A DNA stretch of 64,000 nt from Nematopogon swammerdamellus (taxonomy: Eukaryota; Arthropoda; Insecta; Lepidoptera; Adelidae), in NCBI GenBank assembly GCA_946902875.1, contig OX336343.1:14815361-14879360 (forward strand). Direction: 5' to 3'. The notes under the pieces were generated by a model. The model searched no databases. It saw only the letters and a list, made by a program, of their open reading frames with translations, and was not told where the DNA came from. Below are positions 52,454 to 64,000 of this stretch, piece after piece. Numbering within the stretch: the first letter of the stretch is position 1; each line of letters begins with the position of its first letter. Both the position numbers and the translations under genes were made by a program.

Positions 52454-53127
52454 TGACGTACTGGTACTGGCTGTGGCTTTTTTCAGTAAGTTAACTCACT
52501 CTGAATTATGGGTTGATTTTGGTGTCGGTTCAAGCTTTCGATACATAGCTTTTCACAAATTAGTGGAGTCAATGAATCTTGCCTTGACTGGGTGTGATAC
52601 GGTATCTGCTTTTGCGGACAGGGAAAAAAAAACAGCTTGGGACACTTGGAAGTCTTTCCCTGAAGTAAACGACGTCTTTGAAGAACTAATGTCAATGCCA
52701 AATGAAATAAGTGAGGACTCAATGTTACTAGTAGAAAGATTTGTAGTGTTGATGTTTGGCTGCTTGAAGTGAAGCTTTAACCGTCAATGAAGCCAGAAAA
52801 CAACTCTACGCCCACAAGTCCCGAACCATTGACAATATACCTCCGACTAAAGCCGCACTCTTTCAGCATGTAAAACGTGCTTGCTATCAGGCTTTTACTT
52901 GGAATCAAGCATTAGTGAAGGCCCCGGATATGCATGCACCATATGATTGGGGATGGACAAAGGATACAGACGAATAGCACCCACTTTGGACCACGCTCCC
53001 CGAGGCAGCAAGTTCATGTGCGGGGTTAATTAGATGCAGCTGTAAAAAAGGGTGTACAGGGCGGTGCAAATGCAGCAAAGCTGCACTCAAACGCACAGCA
53101 CTTTGCTTCTGTGCCGGTGATTGTTAA
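52446..53127 (+). pseudogene. cysteine-rich uncharacterised element protein, right copy
   Basis: Plus-strand fragment of the same gene, lacking the N-terminal part. It opens VDTDVLVLAVAFFSKLTH at the junction, then WVDFGVGSSFRYIAFHK, ALTGCDTVSAF, KKTAWDTWKSFPEVNDVFEE and MLLVERFVVLM. A frameshift ends this frame at TGA 52770-52772. The next frame continues NEARKQLYAHKSRTIDNIPP and so on, with an in-frame TAG at 52975-52977 (W in the left copy). The cysteine tail CSCKKGCTGRCKCSKAAL ends at TAA 53125-53127. A short internal deletion before ALTGCDT is likely, because the residues there do not flow as in copies I recall. Dead copy. No start codon of its own. Confidence 0.7.
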
Positions 53128-53837
53128 TGATTTATCAATTTCCTAGCTTATTGAATAAGTAAGTTTGGTAGTATTTGAAAGAGATTAACAGAAAATGTTA
53201 CTTTGTATTCTGCACATTTTGTATTGCAAAACACATTTGTCTTGCAATAACATTTTCGCTAAATTTGTTTTTCTGTTTCATTTACGATACCCAATCTTAA
53301 AAAGTGATTAGATTCATAAAATTAAACTCTACTACCTGCAAACCGTCACTGAAATCCGCAGTGAACTAGTTGCGCTGCCTTACCTCGATGCGTAAATGAT
53401 TTTTTTTCTTGAAGTTGTTGGATGGAAAGTATGCAAAAAGTATATGTTTTTATAAACAGACTAAATTTTTTATTTACATTAATCGAGATTTTAAAAAAAT
53501 ATGACGTTTTTAAAAAAAAAATCACTCAATGTTTTTTATTTTTTTGTTAAAAAATCACGTTTTTGTATGGAATCATACCTGTTTTACAGTAAAAATGAAC
53601 TCCTTGTATCTGTTTTACATGGAAACGATACCACACAAGCCCTAGTAGCATTAACTGATCAGTGATTTTTTTTTTAAATAATGATCGGGAGGCATGCTTC
53701 ACCCCCCTCCCCCCGCGAACAGGGGTCGATTCAAACTTCCCTCCCCATCTGAAAATGATTATCGTGAGGCATGCTATCCATGGTAAAAATTTCATGCTTC
53801 TAACCCGAGGTGCACAATTGTGTAGCGAAGCACCTCT

Positions 53838-54185
53838 GCTTTAAGTAAGTATTATTAAGAGAAGGCTGTGACCTGAGGCTGTGACTTACTGATTGGTCAC
53901 TGTCATTGGTTTTCGCACAATACGTGGCTCTTTCCCGTATTAGTTATTCAAATAATGTATATGCTGTGTGCATATCTGTGTGTTCCTGGAAATTCTACTT
54001 CTAATATAGTTTACAGAGAAGCGTTATTGTAGATTATAAATTACCATTGGTTGCGGCTTCACTTATGTAGGTCGAATCAAATCTATAACCTGCCCAATTA
54101 AAAAACACCAAAACAATTGAATCATACTAACGAACGAACATACAGAGTCACGTTGCGTTTTATAACAGGCTGAGAAAGATCAAGT
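53838..54185. other. no gene recognised
   Basis: AT-rich. 54020-54100 (accattggttgcggcttcac) is in the style of a common lepidopteran non-autonomous repeat leading into the next feature. Confidence 0.4.
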
Positions 54186-54215
54186 CCACGCGGACGTAGT
54201 CGCGGGCACAGCTAG
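54186..54215 (+). mobile_element. possible Helitron-type 3' terminus
   Basis: ccacgcggacgtagtcgcgg can form a short imperfect hairpin and is followed shortly by ctag (54212-54215) and T, as at Helitron 3' ends (hairpin then CTRR, insertion before T). No Rep/helicase and no clear 5' TC end were seen. Confidence 0.3.
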
Positions 54216-57024
54216 TTATAAATAAATGCCTAGTTTAATCTAGGCGACCTTCCCACTTTCCACCTAAGGCGCCTATGCTCTTTACCGCATAAATTTACAG
54301 TGCATTAAACGGAGATGTTTTAAATGTTTTCAGCGCTGGGACTCGGCGACTGAATTTATCTTGCGGACTGCCCGCTTAATGCGGTCGCATCGCTTCTTAT
54401 CCGCCCTAATGAATTTTGTTTAATTTAGTGGAGAACGGCCCTTATTGTGATTCAAAGTTATTGTTGCATGGAATTTTTGACGATGATGCTCGTTGTGAGC
54501 AAACATTATGCCGTGAGCATTTCCCTTTAGTATGAGTAGCTGTCACCGTGGTTCCGCTCGCGTTAAAGTTGGACCAACAGCGACTCTGACGCAGACATTT
54601 TAGGAGTCTGATCACTCCTGACCCTACTGCTCATTCCCTATTATATGTGTGACATTGCGTGATGTGATGATATATATAGAGATATATCTTCTACTATTCC
54701 GTAGATATGGATAATTTTGGAAATGATGAAAGAGGGTTAATGCAATTTTCCTCGGTTTAACCGTTCGCGAATTAGGCGAATAAAATACCTTTTTACTGAT
54801 AATTGTGTATTATCTATCAATATTTAACCATATTAGGGTCGCGATTATAAATGTAGATACACGAAAATGAAATTTGTAACAATGTAGCGGTAAAGAAAGA
54901 ACTTCCAAAAGTTCGAGAACAAAAGAACATGGTTGTATTAAAAATAGATGAAAGGCAAGCTATGCAGAAACCTAACAAGGGCTCTGAAAATATTGACTGT
55001 AACTTTAACATTACGCTGGCGGGCGGGCGTCCTCCGGGGAGGCGGGCGAGCGGGAGAGGCTACGAAGCCACGGACTTCGGAGCATATCGGAATGGATAAA
55101 TGTCAAAGTTACATTGTTTTATCATAGTTTAAGTTGATATTTGGTCTTAACGAATACAATATTGTTAATAAGTATTTCACTGACACAAAATCATATTCAG
55201 TATGGTTCGCATCAGTTTTGTTTGTCCTGTTTGGCAATGCAATCTTTTAGGAAAATCTGACAAGAAATCTTGATAGTATTCCGTTGAGACTTACTTAAGT
55301 ATTTTGTAATGGTGTAAAAGTTTGAAAAGTAATGCTACGTTTGAAACATAACGTAAGAAACATAGCCTAGCGTATTAGTCATGCTACGAAAATAAAATAT
55401 TTTCTTTCATTTTATTTTTTGGGTTATGCGTTCCCTGAAATATTTATGGAAGGAGAGGAGAGATGATATACACTTTATGTGTGCACATAATGTGGCAATA
55501 GTTAGATATACCTACCTGTAATATCGTTATATCTTTCACTTTAATTCTAATATAGTAATAGTTAATAGATAAAATAAAAAGTAATATTTCCTAAATTGCA
55601 CCCGAATATCACGCGATTTTAAACAGAGCTAAATTATTAATATTGTCGACAGTATCCCCGTCTTAATCTTCTGAAGTGACAGTTTTCATAAAATATTTGA
55701 TCTTAACTTACTGATAACTTTTGAGTCAAGTAAGTAACTAAATTGATATTATTCCTTCTAACTTTCTCCCTTAAGTGTAAGTACAAAATTTGATATTGGC
55801 AATTTTCTATTATATTCTTGTCCTTGTATTTTCGGGTCAGCAGCGTTACGAGAAGTGTTGAATTCTGGATAATGAGGAATAGAATATAAAAAAAATATTT
55901 TTTGTATATCAGCACTAGAAATACACAAAAATAAACCAAAGAGAAAAAAAAGAACAATAGGGCGCAAAGGAAAAGTAGATGAGTCCTTTAGAATTTTATT
56001 TAAAATTTCAACTTTATTGAATTTAATTAGTTTATTCAATCAACAATACAATGCTCATTGACGACGAAATTATTATTGAGACATTTTAATATTATTTTGC
56101 GCATTATAATGTAAAAAAAAATTTATATTCTTTGATTTGTGCTGTTTTATATATTGTATTGGAATTTATGGGTGTTACGACAATTCTCGAAAATTTTAGA
56201 AATAATAGCTCCTCTCACCGGTTCACCTCCCTTGTCAACAGAGAAAAGCTGGCGGGGCGGGAAGGTCGGAGTGGCAGAGATAAGTTTTTCATCACCGCGC
56301 CACTCGTGGTGTTATTTTTAAGACGGCTAAAGCCGAGTGAACCCCTAGATTGGACTGTCCAAGACAAGAAAAAAAAAAATTTTTAAAAGCGGATAGATAG
56401 GTAATGTTTAGGGGGCTAGAAAACATAAATGCCGAAATACGATTTTGTATGGAGAAAGTTAACTTCCGTCTCGTCTTAAATAATAATATCGCTAATAGCA
56501 TGGTGTTTCCTTCGTAGTTTCCGTTTATAGTCTGTGGCGCAAAGTGGTGGGTGAGTGTGGAGCTAACTACTGCGAATGTCAGAACGGAGAATGAAAGTTA
56601 TAGCCGCCGTGAGACTTGGCATCGCGCTGGAAATTGAGTTTTTTTCTTTCTTCTACAAGTAATCCGGTTATTGTGATTGGTTATACGCGAGTTACAGAAT
56701 CATGTTCGATTTTCTACAGAAGTTTGTTAACAACTAACAACTAGACTAACTAAAAAGTTATCTCGTTTTACGCTTGAAATATCTTAGCGATCCCTATCTA
56801 TATCTATTATTATTTTATTATATAAATTTGTAACCTTTGAATCCATTTCATGTCTAGGCCCACTTAGGTTCTGAAAGTTTGCTCAAATGGCCTCAATTTG
56901 CTCAATGACTATGGGGGCATATTTTATAAAATGTAAAATATTTTTCTTCTCTAGTACATACCCTTGATATAATAGCCCTAGTCTCGATTAGGGTTATAAT
57001 ATCAATGGTATTGAGTATCGCTAC
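54216..57024. other. no gene recognised
   Basis: AT-rich with a GC-rich spot at 55010-55075. Frames at 54817-55011, 55703-56039 and 56132-56386 have no domains. Confidence 0.4.
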
Positions 57025-57250
57025 AATCGGGGTAAGCAGAGTAAACGTTATTGTACTGCAAGAACTACCTGCTCCACCACGATTATGAATTTAATATGGC
57101 AAGATAACTAACAGCAAGTAAGGCACGAGCACCTATTGAATGACTCCATGCAAATGTGACCGTAAATAAGAATGTCGGTGAATGATCGTGCCAGGGTGAG
57201 AGGTGGTTAGCCTGACGCCCTTTAACACTGAATCTTGTCGTTATCCCTTA
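57025..57250. repeat. dispersed repeat, partner of 60178-60426
   Basis: caatcggggtaagcagagta, gcaagaac, gcaagataac, gtgagaggtggttagcctga and tcgttatcccttag occur in the same order as in 60178-60426. Confidence 0.65.
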
Positions 57251-57299
57251 GTCCCCTTTTACGACACACACGGGGAGAGATGTAGTGCGATTATTATTA

Positions 57300-57570
57300 T
57301 TTTTAACCCCCGACGAAAAAAACGGAGGGGTGTGATAAGTTTGACGTGTGTGTGTGTGTGTGTGTGTGTGAGGGTGTGGCATCGTAGCTCCCAAACGGAT
57401 GGACCGATTTGGATGCGGTTTCTTTTATTAGGAAGCTTGTTTAATCGGGATGGTTCTTAGCTATGCTTGTAATCAAGTAATCAAGTAATTAAGTGATAAA
57501 AAAAATATTATGTTAAAAAGTGGACCGATTTTCATGCGGTTTTTTTTAAAAAGCTTGAAATAAAAGTTAA
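57300..57570. repeat. repeat with (GT)n and ggaccgattt motif
   Basis: aacccccgacgaaaaaaacg, (GT)12 at 57346-57370, then gtagctcccaaacggatgg and ggaccgatttggatgcggtt, with a second partial ggaccgattttcatgcggtt at 57523. A common lepidopteran repeat type as recalled; a 5' scrap also at 28649. Confidence 0.55.
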
Positions 57571-57772
57571 AATTACAAATTTAAAAAACCACCGACCCTT
57601 AAAAAGTCCAACATAATTTCCGTTTACTTACTTAAAGGAGTCGGGGACCGCTAAGTAAATAAAATATAAAAACTTAGAGCTTCGCGGGAATTTACTTAGC
57701 GGTCTCCCGACTCCTTTAAGTAAACGGAAATTATTTTGGACTTTTAAGGGTCGGGGGTTTTTAAAATTTTTA
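57571..57772. mobile_element. foldback element, arms about 80-90 bp
   Basis: The left arm (cgacccttaaaaagtcca, gtttacttacttaaaggagt to 57660) and right arm (57689-57772) are inverted complements, with a small insertion and a few mismatches. Spacer about 28 bp. Non-coding. Confidence 0.85.
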
Positions 57773-57809
57773 TGTTTCCGTAGCCAACGACAGGCAGAGG
57801 TCTATCTGA

Positions 57810-57850
57810 CTGTCCGTCCGTCCGTCCGTCCGTCTGTCTGTCTGTCTGTC
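57810..57850. repeat. (CCGT)n/(CTGT)n microsatellite
   Basis: gtccgtccgtccgtccgtc passing into tgtctgtctgtctgtc. Confidence 0.9.
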
Positions 57851-60177
57851 ACGGCCTCTAGTATTCCACCTCCTTCAACCCACATCCGGCACACTCGCCG
57901 CACTCTCGCGGAACATCCCTTTGTAGCCCAACGTTGGCTTCTGAGAATAAAACGCTTCCCTAAATTGTTCCTTCGTCGCTGTGAAAAGGGACAGCGCGGG
58001 ATTTCAGTCAATAATATATAATGTAATATATCGTCGCAATATTTCCTAATAATATTCCCTATATTAGTGTAAAAGATCTTCCACCTAGTCAGTCACCTAG
58101 AAAGTAGTTCTTTGTTTTATTATTATTTATCTACGGTGGATTCAATCATCATTATAGTGCCCATTCGATGTTTCGTGTTCATTGTTATGACGAGTACTAG
58201 TGATCTACTTCCACATCACCAGCTGCGATATGGGGACCCTTAATAAAATATCTCTTATATTAATATTGTACACGGTACGAAATGTTCTTTCTCAAATTTC
58301 TACAATTTCATTTATCGTGTAATATAAGGCGGAAGAAAATTATTTTCCCAAAAACACAATAAAGGGATGACGGTTCAATTTCGATTCAAGCGAGTCAGTT
58401 AAATATTCACGACTGTTAAGTTAAGAAAGTAGAAATATAAAGGAAAATGTTCTGTCTTACAAATCAAGCCCATTGTTACCCGCCCTCGCCCTTGCATTTA
58501 AAAACGTCAAGAAAAAGTTTCCGTAAAAGTCAAAATAATAGTCCTTCTCCCAATTCCACGGCCTCTGATTACGCTAATAGGCCTATTAATATAAAAGCGA
58601 TAATGGTCGGCAGGCCCTCCGAGACCCTAGAGAAAGGACCGACCGGGAAGAGCATATTTTTAAGAACATTTAAGGAACCGTTCTCATCTCAACATATCCT
58701 GCTATTACTGTGAGCTGCGAGAGCGCCATCTACTAGAGGCGAACATAAAAAAATAAAAATAAAAACCAATTAATCATTTTTTATTTCAATTTCAACAACA
58801 CTTTTTGTCAATAATTGACTTCACCTTTACTGAAGAATTAGAAATTTTTAAACTGCCAACCCACTTGGGAGTATTGGACCTATCTTATATACATTGCTTA
58901 TACATATTTTTTATTATTTTAAAGAAAATATACCTACCTAATAGCATTACTTTATTTTTCAGTGTTTTATAGCTGATGAAATTTCAATCCGTCTTTGTTG
59001 ACACCCATTTACAATTTGTTGTTGAACACATCTGTCTAGTACATACATACGTCCAATACAGGCACATTAAATACACATTTCACCAAATCTTAGTATAATA
59101 TTTTTATTTTCTTTCCTCAAGGACTCCTTTGGTTGATATAGGACAACAATAAAATAATTCTTCTCTAAATTCTATATATTTTTTAATTATCCTGTAGGTA
59201 GTAAGTAGATCATCTTGTTCTATCCACTAGGTATGACTAGGCGGCCTACGTTTCTTTTGAGGTCTTATTCACTAAATATTCCTAAGCACAATATACTTCG
59301 TAATTTTATTTATTTACTAAATGGGTAACTAAACGATTCAGAACCGAAAGACCCTGTTTTTCATAGCACAGGGAATCCTAAAATGGGAAACATGGTTCCA
59401 CTAGTTAATCCCATGCAATAATTAATTGAGATAAGGTATTGTATGTAAAAATTCTTTAATTCATTCAATAAACTACATTTTTCTTTTCTTTTTCTTTCAT
59501 CTTCTATCCAATATACACAGTACGAAGCCTCATCTTCTGTACTGTAAATGAATATAAAAATAAATATAAATATAAATTATAAATATAACCTAAAACAGCA
59601 GAATTTTAAAATAATGTTTTCACAAACGCATATAATATTTAATTTTAATGTTGTTACAGAATGGGGTTATCGGTGTTACCGGTGAAATATGGAGCGAGTA
59701 TGTTATTCTACTGACTTTGAAAATGTCCACGAAGGTCAAGCTAAGTCCGTTAGCTCATAAAGCACAAGATCAGTGACCGCGAGCGGGAGAGACCAATGGC
59801 CCTTCCGATTACATTTCTCAAACGCTACCGCAAACCGCTCATAACTCTACAAGAAGAAGATTTATCACTGAAGTTATTTTGTTTTTATAATTTTATTATT
59901 TTATTTTATTCGTTCTTTTTAGTCGTTTCAGACCATTGACTTATATTTCAGGCGCAGTACATAGCATATAGTACTACCTGTGAGTACTACTCTTCTTCCC
60001 ATACTGACTTAATTGAAAGATTACTTCAAAACTATTCGTTATAGTGTAAAAGATTAATTTAGTATTCAGTTTTCTATAAGATTTGTGCTTTCGTAGGAAA
60101 ACTTTTAATACTTAAGCTAAACGTAATAAAATATTTTTAATATAACTGACATAGATACCACAAGCTATATCTCGACA
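57851..60177. other. no gene recognised
   Basis: AT-rich. gcgccatctactagaggcga at about 58720 is a piece of a common lepidopteran repeat. The 58447-58713 frame has no domain. Confidence 0.4.
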
Positions 60178-60426
60178 ATCGGGGTAAGCTGAGTAATCAC
60201 TAATCGGTGTCGTGCTGCAAGAACACCAGCAAATTACATCTCAACACCGACCACCACGTTTAGCAAAGAATTAGAACAAGATAACTATCAAGCATTGTTG
60301 TTTGATAGTTATCTTGTCATAAGCACAAAAACCCACCTGCCTCATTTAACTCGGTGGAAGGTCCGTGTCAATGTGAGAGTTAGCTAGCCTGTCGACCTAT
60401 AGCACGGCATCTCGTCCTTGTCCCTT
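60178..60426. repeat. dispersed repeat with internal 16-bp hairpin
   Basis: Second copy of the 57025-57250 repeat. At 60276-60291 and 60302-60317 it contains a perfect inverted repeat (acaagataactatcaa) with a 10-nt loop; the first copy has only one arm. Confidence 0.75.
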
Positions 60427-60602
60427 ATTGCAATTTTTATGTAACTTATTTTAACAAAATAGTTCCTACAGTAGCACATGGGGGCTACCGGAACCGGAAC
60501 TCACACAAACACTCGATAGCGTTCGATAGTGCACCCGACACGGCCATTGGTTAGAAATCAGCGAGTATTTGTGTGAGTTGGCGTGCGAGTTAACAGCGAT
60601 TG

Positions 60603-60617
60603 CCCCCCCCCCCCCCC
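60603..60617. repeat. C15 homopolymer
   Basis: Fifteen consecutive C on the plus strand. Confidence 0.95.
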
Positions 60618-62035
60618 GGATTTTGGGGAGAAAAGTTGACAAAAATTTAAATTTTACCCCATGCCCAATAGTTTTGAAGCGATTATTCGATTATGTTCAT
60701 CGGATACCAGAAAGTAGTTTTCATCGATGCATTCATAGCACTCCGGGGGTTGTCAGAGGGGCAAGAAGGGGGTGGACAGTGAACGCAATCACAACTGCTT
60801 TACTCACGGTCGCTTCCTTGAAGATTTGTGGATTTGTTTTCGGGTCATGCTTTTCAAGTAGGTAGTTTTATTTTTAAAAATGTATATCACAGAAATTTCG
60901 AAATTTCCATAGGCTTTGCTGAAATGATTTAACGTAAATGGGCCTGTGACATTCAGACATACAGAAAATGGAGCCTCATAAGAATATATTTTTTGGCATT
61001 TTTGGTACGGAGTACTAAAAAAGACAGCTCTAACCGCCCGTTAATCCGCGGCTTACTTAACGCGCTGTGTTTAAGAGCGCTCGGCTCGCAGGCGCCTGGC
61101 GCCTGGCGCGGAAGCGGACACTGAGCCTCGCTAATGCCTACCGGCGGACACCTGCCGTCTACACCTTGTCCTCAGAAAGGATTACTAATTTAAATGTCGC
61201 AGGAAAAACAAGGAAATTGTCTTAGCGAGTTTCTCTTGTCCTTGCGAGGTGTACTTCGAGATTCGTATATCATGCTTACCCTAATGCGAGAATTTTAGCA
61301 CTTAGGTCTTTTGGAGGTTGTATTCCTTGTTACACGCGATGAAATATTTACTCACTTAAGTGGTTTCCTGAAAATTGCAAAATAAAAAAAAATATCTGAA
61401 TAATTTTTAAATAAAACACAGCACAGCTAATATTCAAATATGACATACAGCTCTTTACAATGAAACACAATTTTTACACAATTTCCGAAACTCTCAATCC
61501 GATTTCATGGTTCATTGATTTGATCGAACTTGCGTAATTAAGCGACTGAATGTATTAATATGATAGGGATTATTTATTATTTGATACATAGCACATCTTT
61601 TATAAGTTGCTTCCCATTTGATTCTACGCCTAAATTTATGGCTAATGTAATTGTTTAAATAAATATATACATATCTTATACTAATTTATTATTCAATATG
61701 AATAATATTTTACATACCGAAATAAAGTAGAAAATTCCATTAAAATTGTGCTGTGGAAGTACAATAACAGTCAGTATTCTTTTATCAGCGGTGAAAGCTT
61801 ACGAAGACAAGGACAAGGCAAATTTACTATTCCTGAAACCATTACTCCTATTGAATCCGAAAACTCGTGAAAAAACAATGCAGACGAACACAACCCACAA
61901 GAGGTTTGTATACATATGCAAATAAGCTGGTCCACGGGAAATTCACGAAAATTTCAAACTACTTAATCTCGTCGCTGCAACGCAAAAACTTCAGTCAACA
62001 CAAGTCAGTGGACAAACAGCCTTCCCTCGCTTCAC
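60618..62035. other. no gene; GC-rich 61020-61160
   Basis: The 60569-60865 frame runs through the C-run and has no domain. aggcgcctggcgcctggcgc at 61090 is a small tandem. Confidence 0.4.
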
Positions 62036-62145
62036 TCCGTCCACCCGCTCGCCCCCTCCCGTCCCCGACCGCCTCCTCCCGTCCCCGACCGCCCCCGACG
62101 CCCCGACCGCCCCACGCCGCCCCACGCCGCCCCTCGGTGCTCTAC
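62036..62145. repeat. C-rich imperfect tandem repeat
   Basis: Repeated cccgtccccgaccgcc and cgccccacgc units. The Pro/Arg-rich frame at 61867-62322 depends on them. Confidence 0.85.
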
Positions 62146-64000
62146 GGGAGAATAATAATAATATATTGCTCTACTGCTTCTGGGATTCATACCTTTGATT
62201 GTTTGATAATAAAAATAAAAGTAAAATTGTTTTTATATTCAAAATGTCTTTATTTCTTTTCAAGCTCCTCACCGACAAGTCTGGTGACCGACGCGCCAAG
62301 TCTTTCTTCTTTCAGCGGATAGGGATGGCGATTCGAAGGGCACACACCCGTTTCCTCCTTCTTTCCATCTTACATTTATTTAGTTCTTGTATATTTCTTT
62401 TTATAAGTTCTTCATTAGGTTAATTTCATTCTAATTAGTTTTATTTAATATGTGTTAATGCTAGTATTTTCTAATTAATAATAATAAGCAATATTATATT
62501 ATGTAAGGATTATAAATAAGATCTGATATAAGATCAGACTCTCCATCAGCGTAAAAAAAGTATAAGAAAGTTAAAAGTATGCCATCGGCGGCGTGAATAT
62601 TTCTGAAACTTGTTAGTGTACAGTTTCATTATTTTATTTCATTGTGTGTGAATAATTAGAACAAACGTAAACTAATTAAATATATTATAATGGTAATTCT
62701 AGATCCGTGTTATTTTTATTTACGTTATTTATAAGTTTTTTTCTCACTTTGAAAACATATTTGTAATTTTTCACGCATTGTTTTTCTTTTTTTCCCGCTT
62801 GACCTAGCCGGTTATGTAAATGAGTTCTAGTGAGATTCACCGACATTTGAATGGACTAAGTCGACCTTACGCTTAAAACGAACGACCGCGCTGGCCGATG
62901 TAAACAAGAGGACAAAACTTTGGGGGTTGTGTCTTCCAAACAATACGTCTTTGTTTAGTCCTCTCTACCGTTCACATTTTAACAAAATATTTCAGTACAT
63001 ATTATCTGGGGGCCATTTTGACCTGGAAATTTGATTTATAATCTGCATATTCATACATCGTAAAGGAGTAAATTTATTCGTATCGTATCAACAATTTTGA
63101 TTATGACCTTGTGGGAATATACTTTTAGGATCTACGTCTCGTTATGATATTTAAGTAGCTTTGACCAGCGGCTCCGCTCGTGAAATTGTTGGAGCTACAT
63201 CTCCATCCCACACAAATTGTCATACATTCGTGAGAGATATTCAAGTTAGGTAAATGCTGATTCATTTATTCCAGGCTTCGCGTAAGCCTTTCGTCCATTG
63301 ATGACTTTCATGAATGCACTTTATTTAATACATATTACAATTTGTTGTACAGAGACGTGCCGTGTGTGTGTGTGTGTGGACCTCTGGAGAGGAAAATAAA
63401 TATACATTAAATTTTTGTATACACATACTTATCGAGATATTATTGTTTTGTTTTTTTTTTAGTGTGAAGTATGAAAAAATATATATGTTTGATTGTTTTG
63501 ACGTTTTTATGACAAAAGGCAATTCAGAGCATTTCCCATGCAAGGTTGCTTATTCCATATGACCTGGGGGATGCCTCCGTGAAATGGCCACGGTACGTCT
63601 AAGCATTCCTCAGTATAAAATTGTGCTTCTATACAACCTAAAGTGTTTGATAACGTCACTCCAACAAACAGATCATGCTTAAAAATTTAATATTTACCGA
63701 GATAGTTACTATGAAAAGTTACATTAAGTATACACAATGTCTTCCCGTGTCTCGTGGCTTCCGGCTCAGAGTTTAGATATTCAAATGGATCCACTTTAAA
63801 CATGGGCCGAACTCTCAGAACAGAACCGAGAAAGGATTACGCGGTTGAAAGCGTGAATCTTTCAACATACGGCCCCTAAAACTTCTGGCTGAGAGACAGA
63901 ATCTCATGTGTAAGGATTTACAACTCATGTTTATATAACTATATTTGGTTTGTGGAAACGAAACACGCTAGGTGTAATGTAATGTAATTAAAGAATGAGA
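62146..64000. other. no gene recognised; (GT)n at 63362-63378
   Basis: AT-rich. gaccagcggctccgctcg at about 63162 is a scrap of a common lepidopteran repeat. Confidence 0.4.

Larger units (their letters stand above)
51035..53837. mobile_element. head-to-head inverted element with arms of about 1.1 kb
   Basis: The left arm 51035-52196 and right arm 52722-53837 are inverted copies of each other, starting agaggtgcttc and ending gcacctct. Each arm holds the 3' end of the same gene plus about 0.7 kb of non-coding terminal sequence. The 525-bp centre is not self-complementary; it holds two different upstream pieces of that gene in opposite orientations meeting at about 52446-52453. Both outer ends are therefore the gene's 3' side. 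Small indels distinguish the arms, so they are not an assembly mirror image. Target duplication not identified. Confidence 0.85.

Noticed and set aside
61867..62322. 151-codon proline-rich protein
   Set aside because: The proline-rich part comes from a C-rich tandem repeat, and flanking residues have no coding character.

Overview
This window looks like intergenic or intronic DNA of an insect, most probably a moth or butterfly. The sequence is AT-rich and crowded with dispersed repeats of lepidopteran style: Jockey/CR1-like and RTE-like retrotransposon tails, tRNA-headed SINEs ending in short poly(A), TA-flanked MITEs and a BEL/Pao element. I recognise no complete host protein-coding gene. 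The best host-exon candidate is a 79-bp GC3-rich segment on the minus strand at 8838-8916. Assignment to Lepidoptera rests on recalled repeat style, not on a database search.

Left third (1-22 kb): a 5'-truncated non-LTR reverse transcriptase tail (386-1005), a GC-rich MITE (2283-2558), a 64-bp minisatellite (2841-3260), a perfect 40-bp-arm hairpin (5567-5650), a foldback element (9609-9806), a MITE whose interior has expanded into a 103-bp tandem array (10318-11092), another MITE (14859-15212), and several SINE copies.

Middle (22-41 kb): tandemly duplicated RTE/SINE tails (23703-24056), foldback and TA-flanked MITEs (24831-25060, 28035-28489, 35616-35889), many copies of two SINE families (here called SINE-A and SINE-B), a SINE with two adjacent perfect hairpins (31426-31542), a CpG-rich patch (36225-36450) and a 12-bp minisatellite (38467-38952) that keeps forward frames open.

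Right third (41-64 kb): a structurally complete BEL/Pao retrotransposon (41568-47791) with 179-bp LTRs differing at one base, a 5-bp target duplication (GATGT), primer-binding site, polypurine tract and gag-protease-RT-RNase H-integrase domains, but three single-nucleotide frame breaks. It sits inside an older minus-strand RT remnant. At 51035-53837 lies a large head-to-head inverted element with arms of about 1.1 kb, each carrying part of an uncharacterised cysteine-rich protein gene; if transcribed it would fold into a long hairpin RNA. The remainder is AT-rich DNA with foldbacks and microsatellites.

How the parts relate: this is a layered repeat landscape rather than a pathway. SINE-A heads combine a tRNA-like A box, a stretch resembling the 5S rRNA internal control region and a tRNA-like T arm, and their tails recur beside non-LTR 3' ends. 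The BEL element is the youngest datable insertion. The strongest candidates for something undescribed are the inverted cysteine-rich element, the tRNA/5S chimeric SINE and the MITE-derived satellite.
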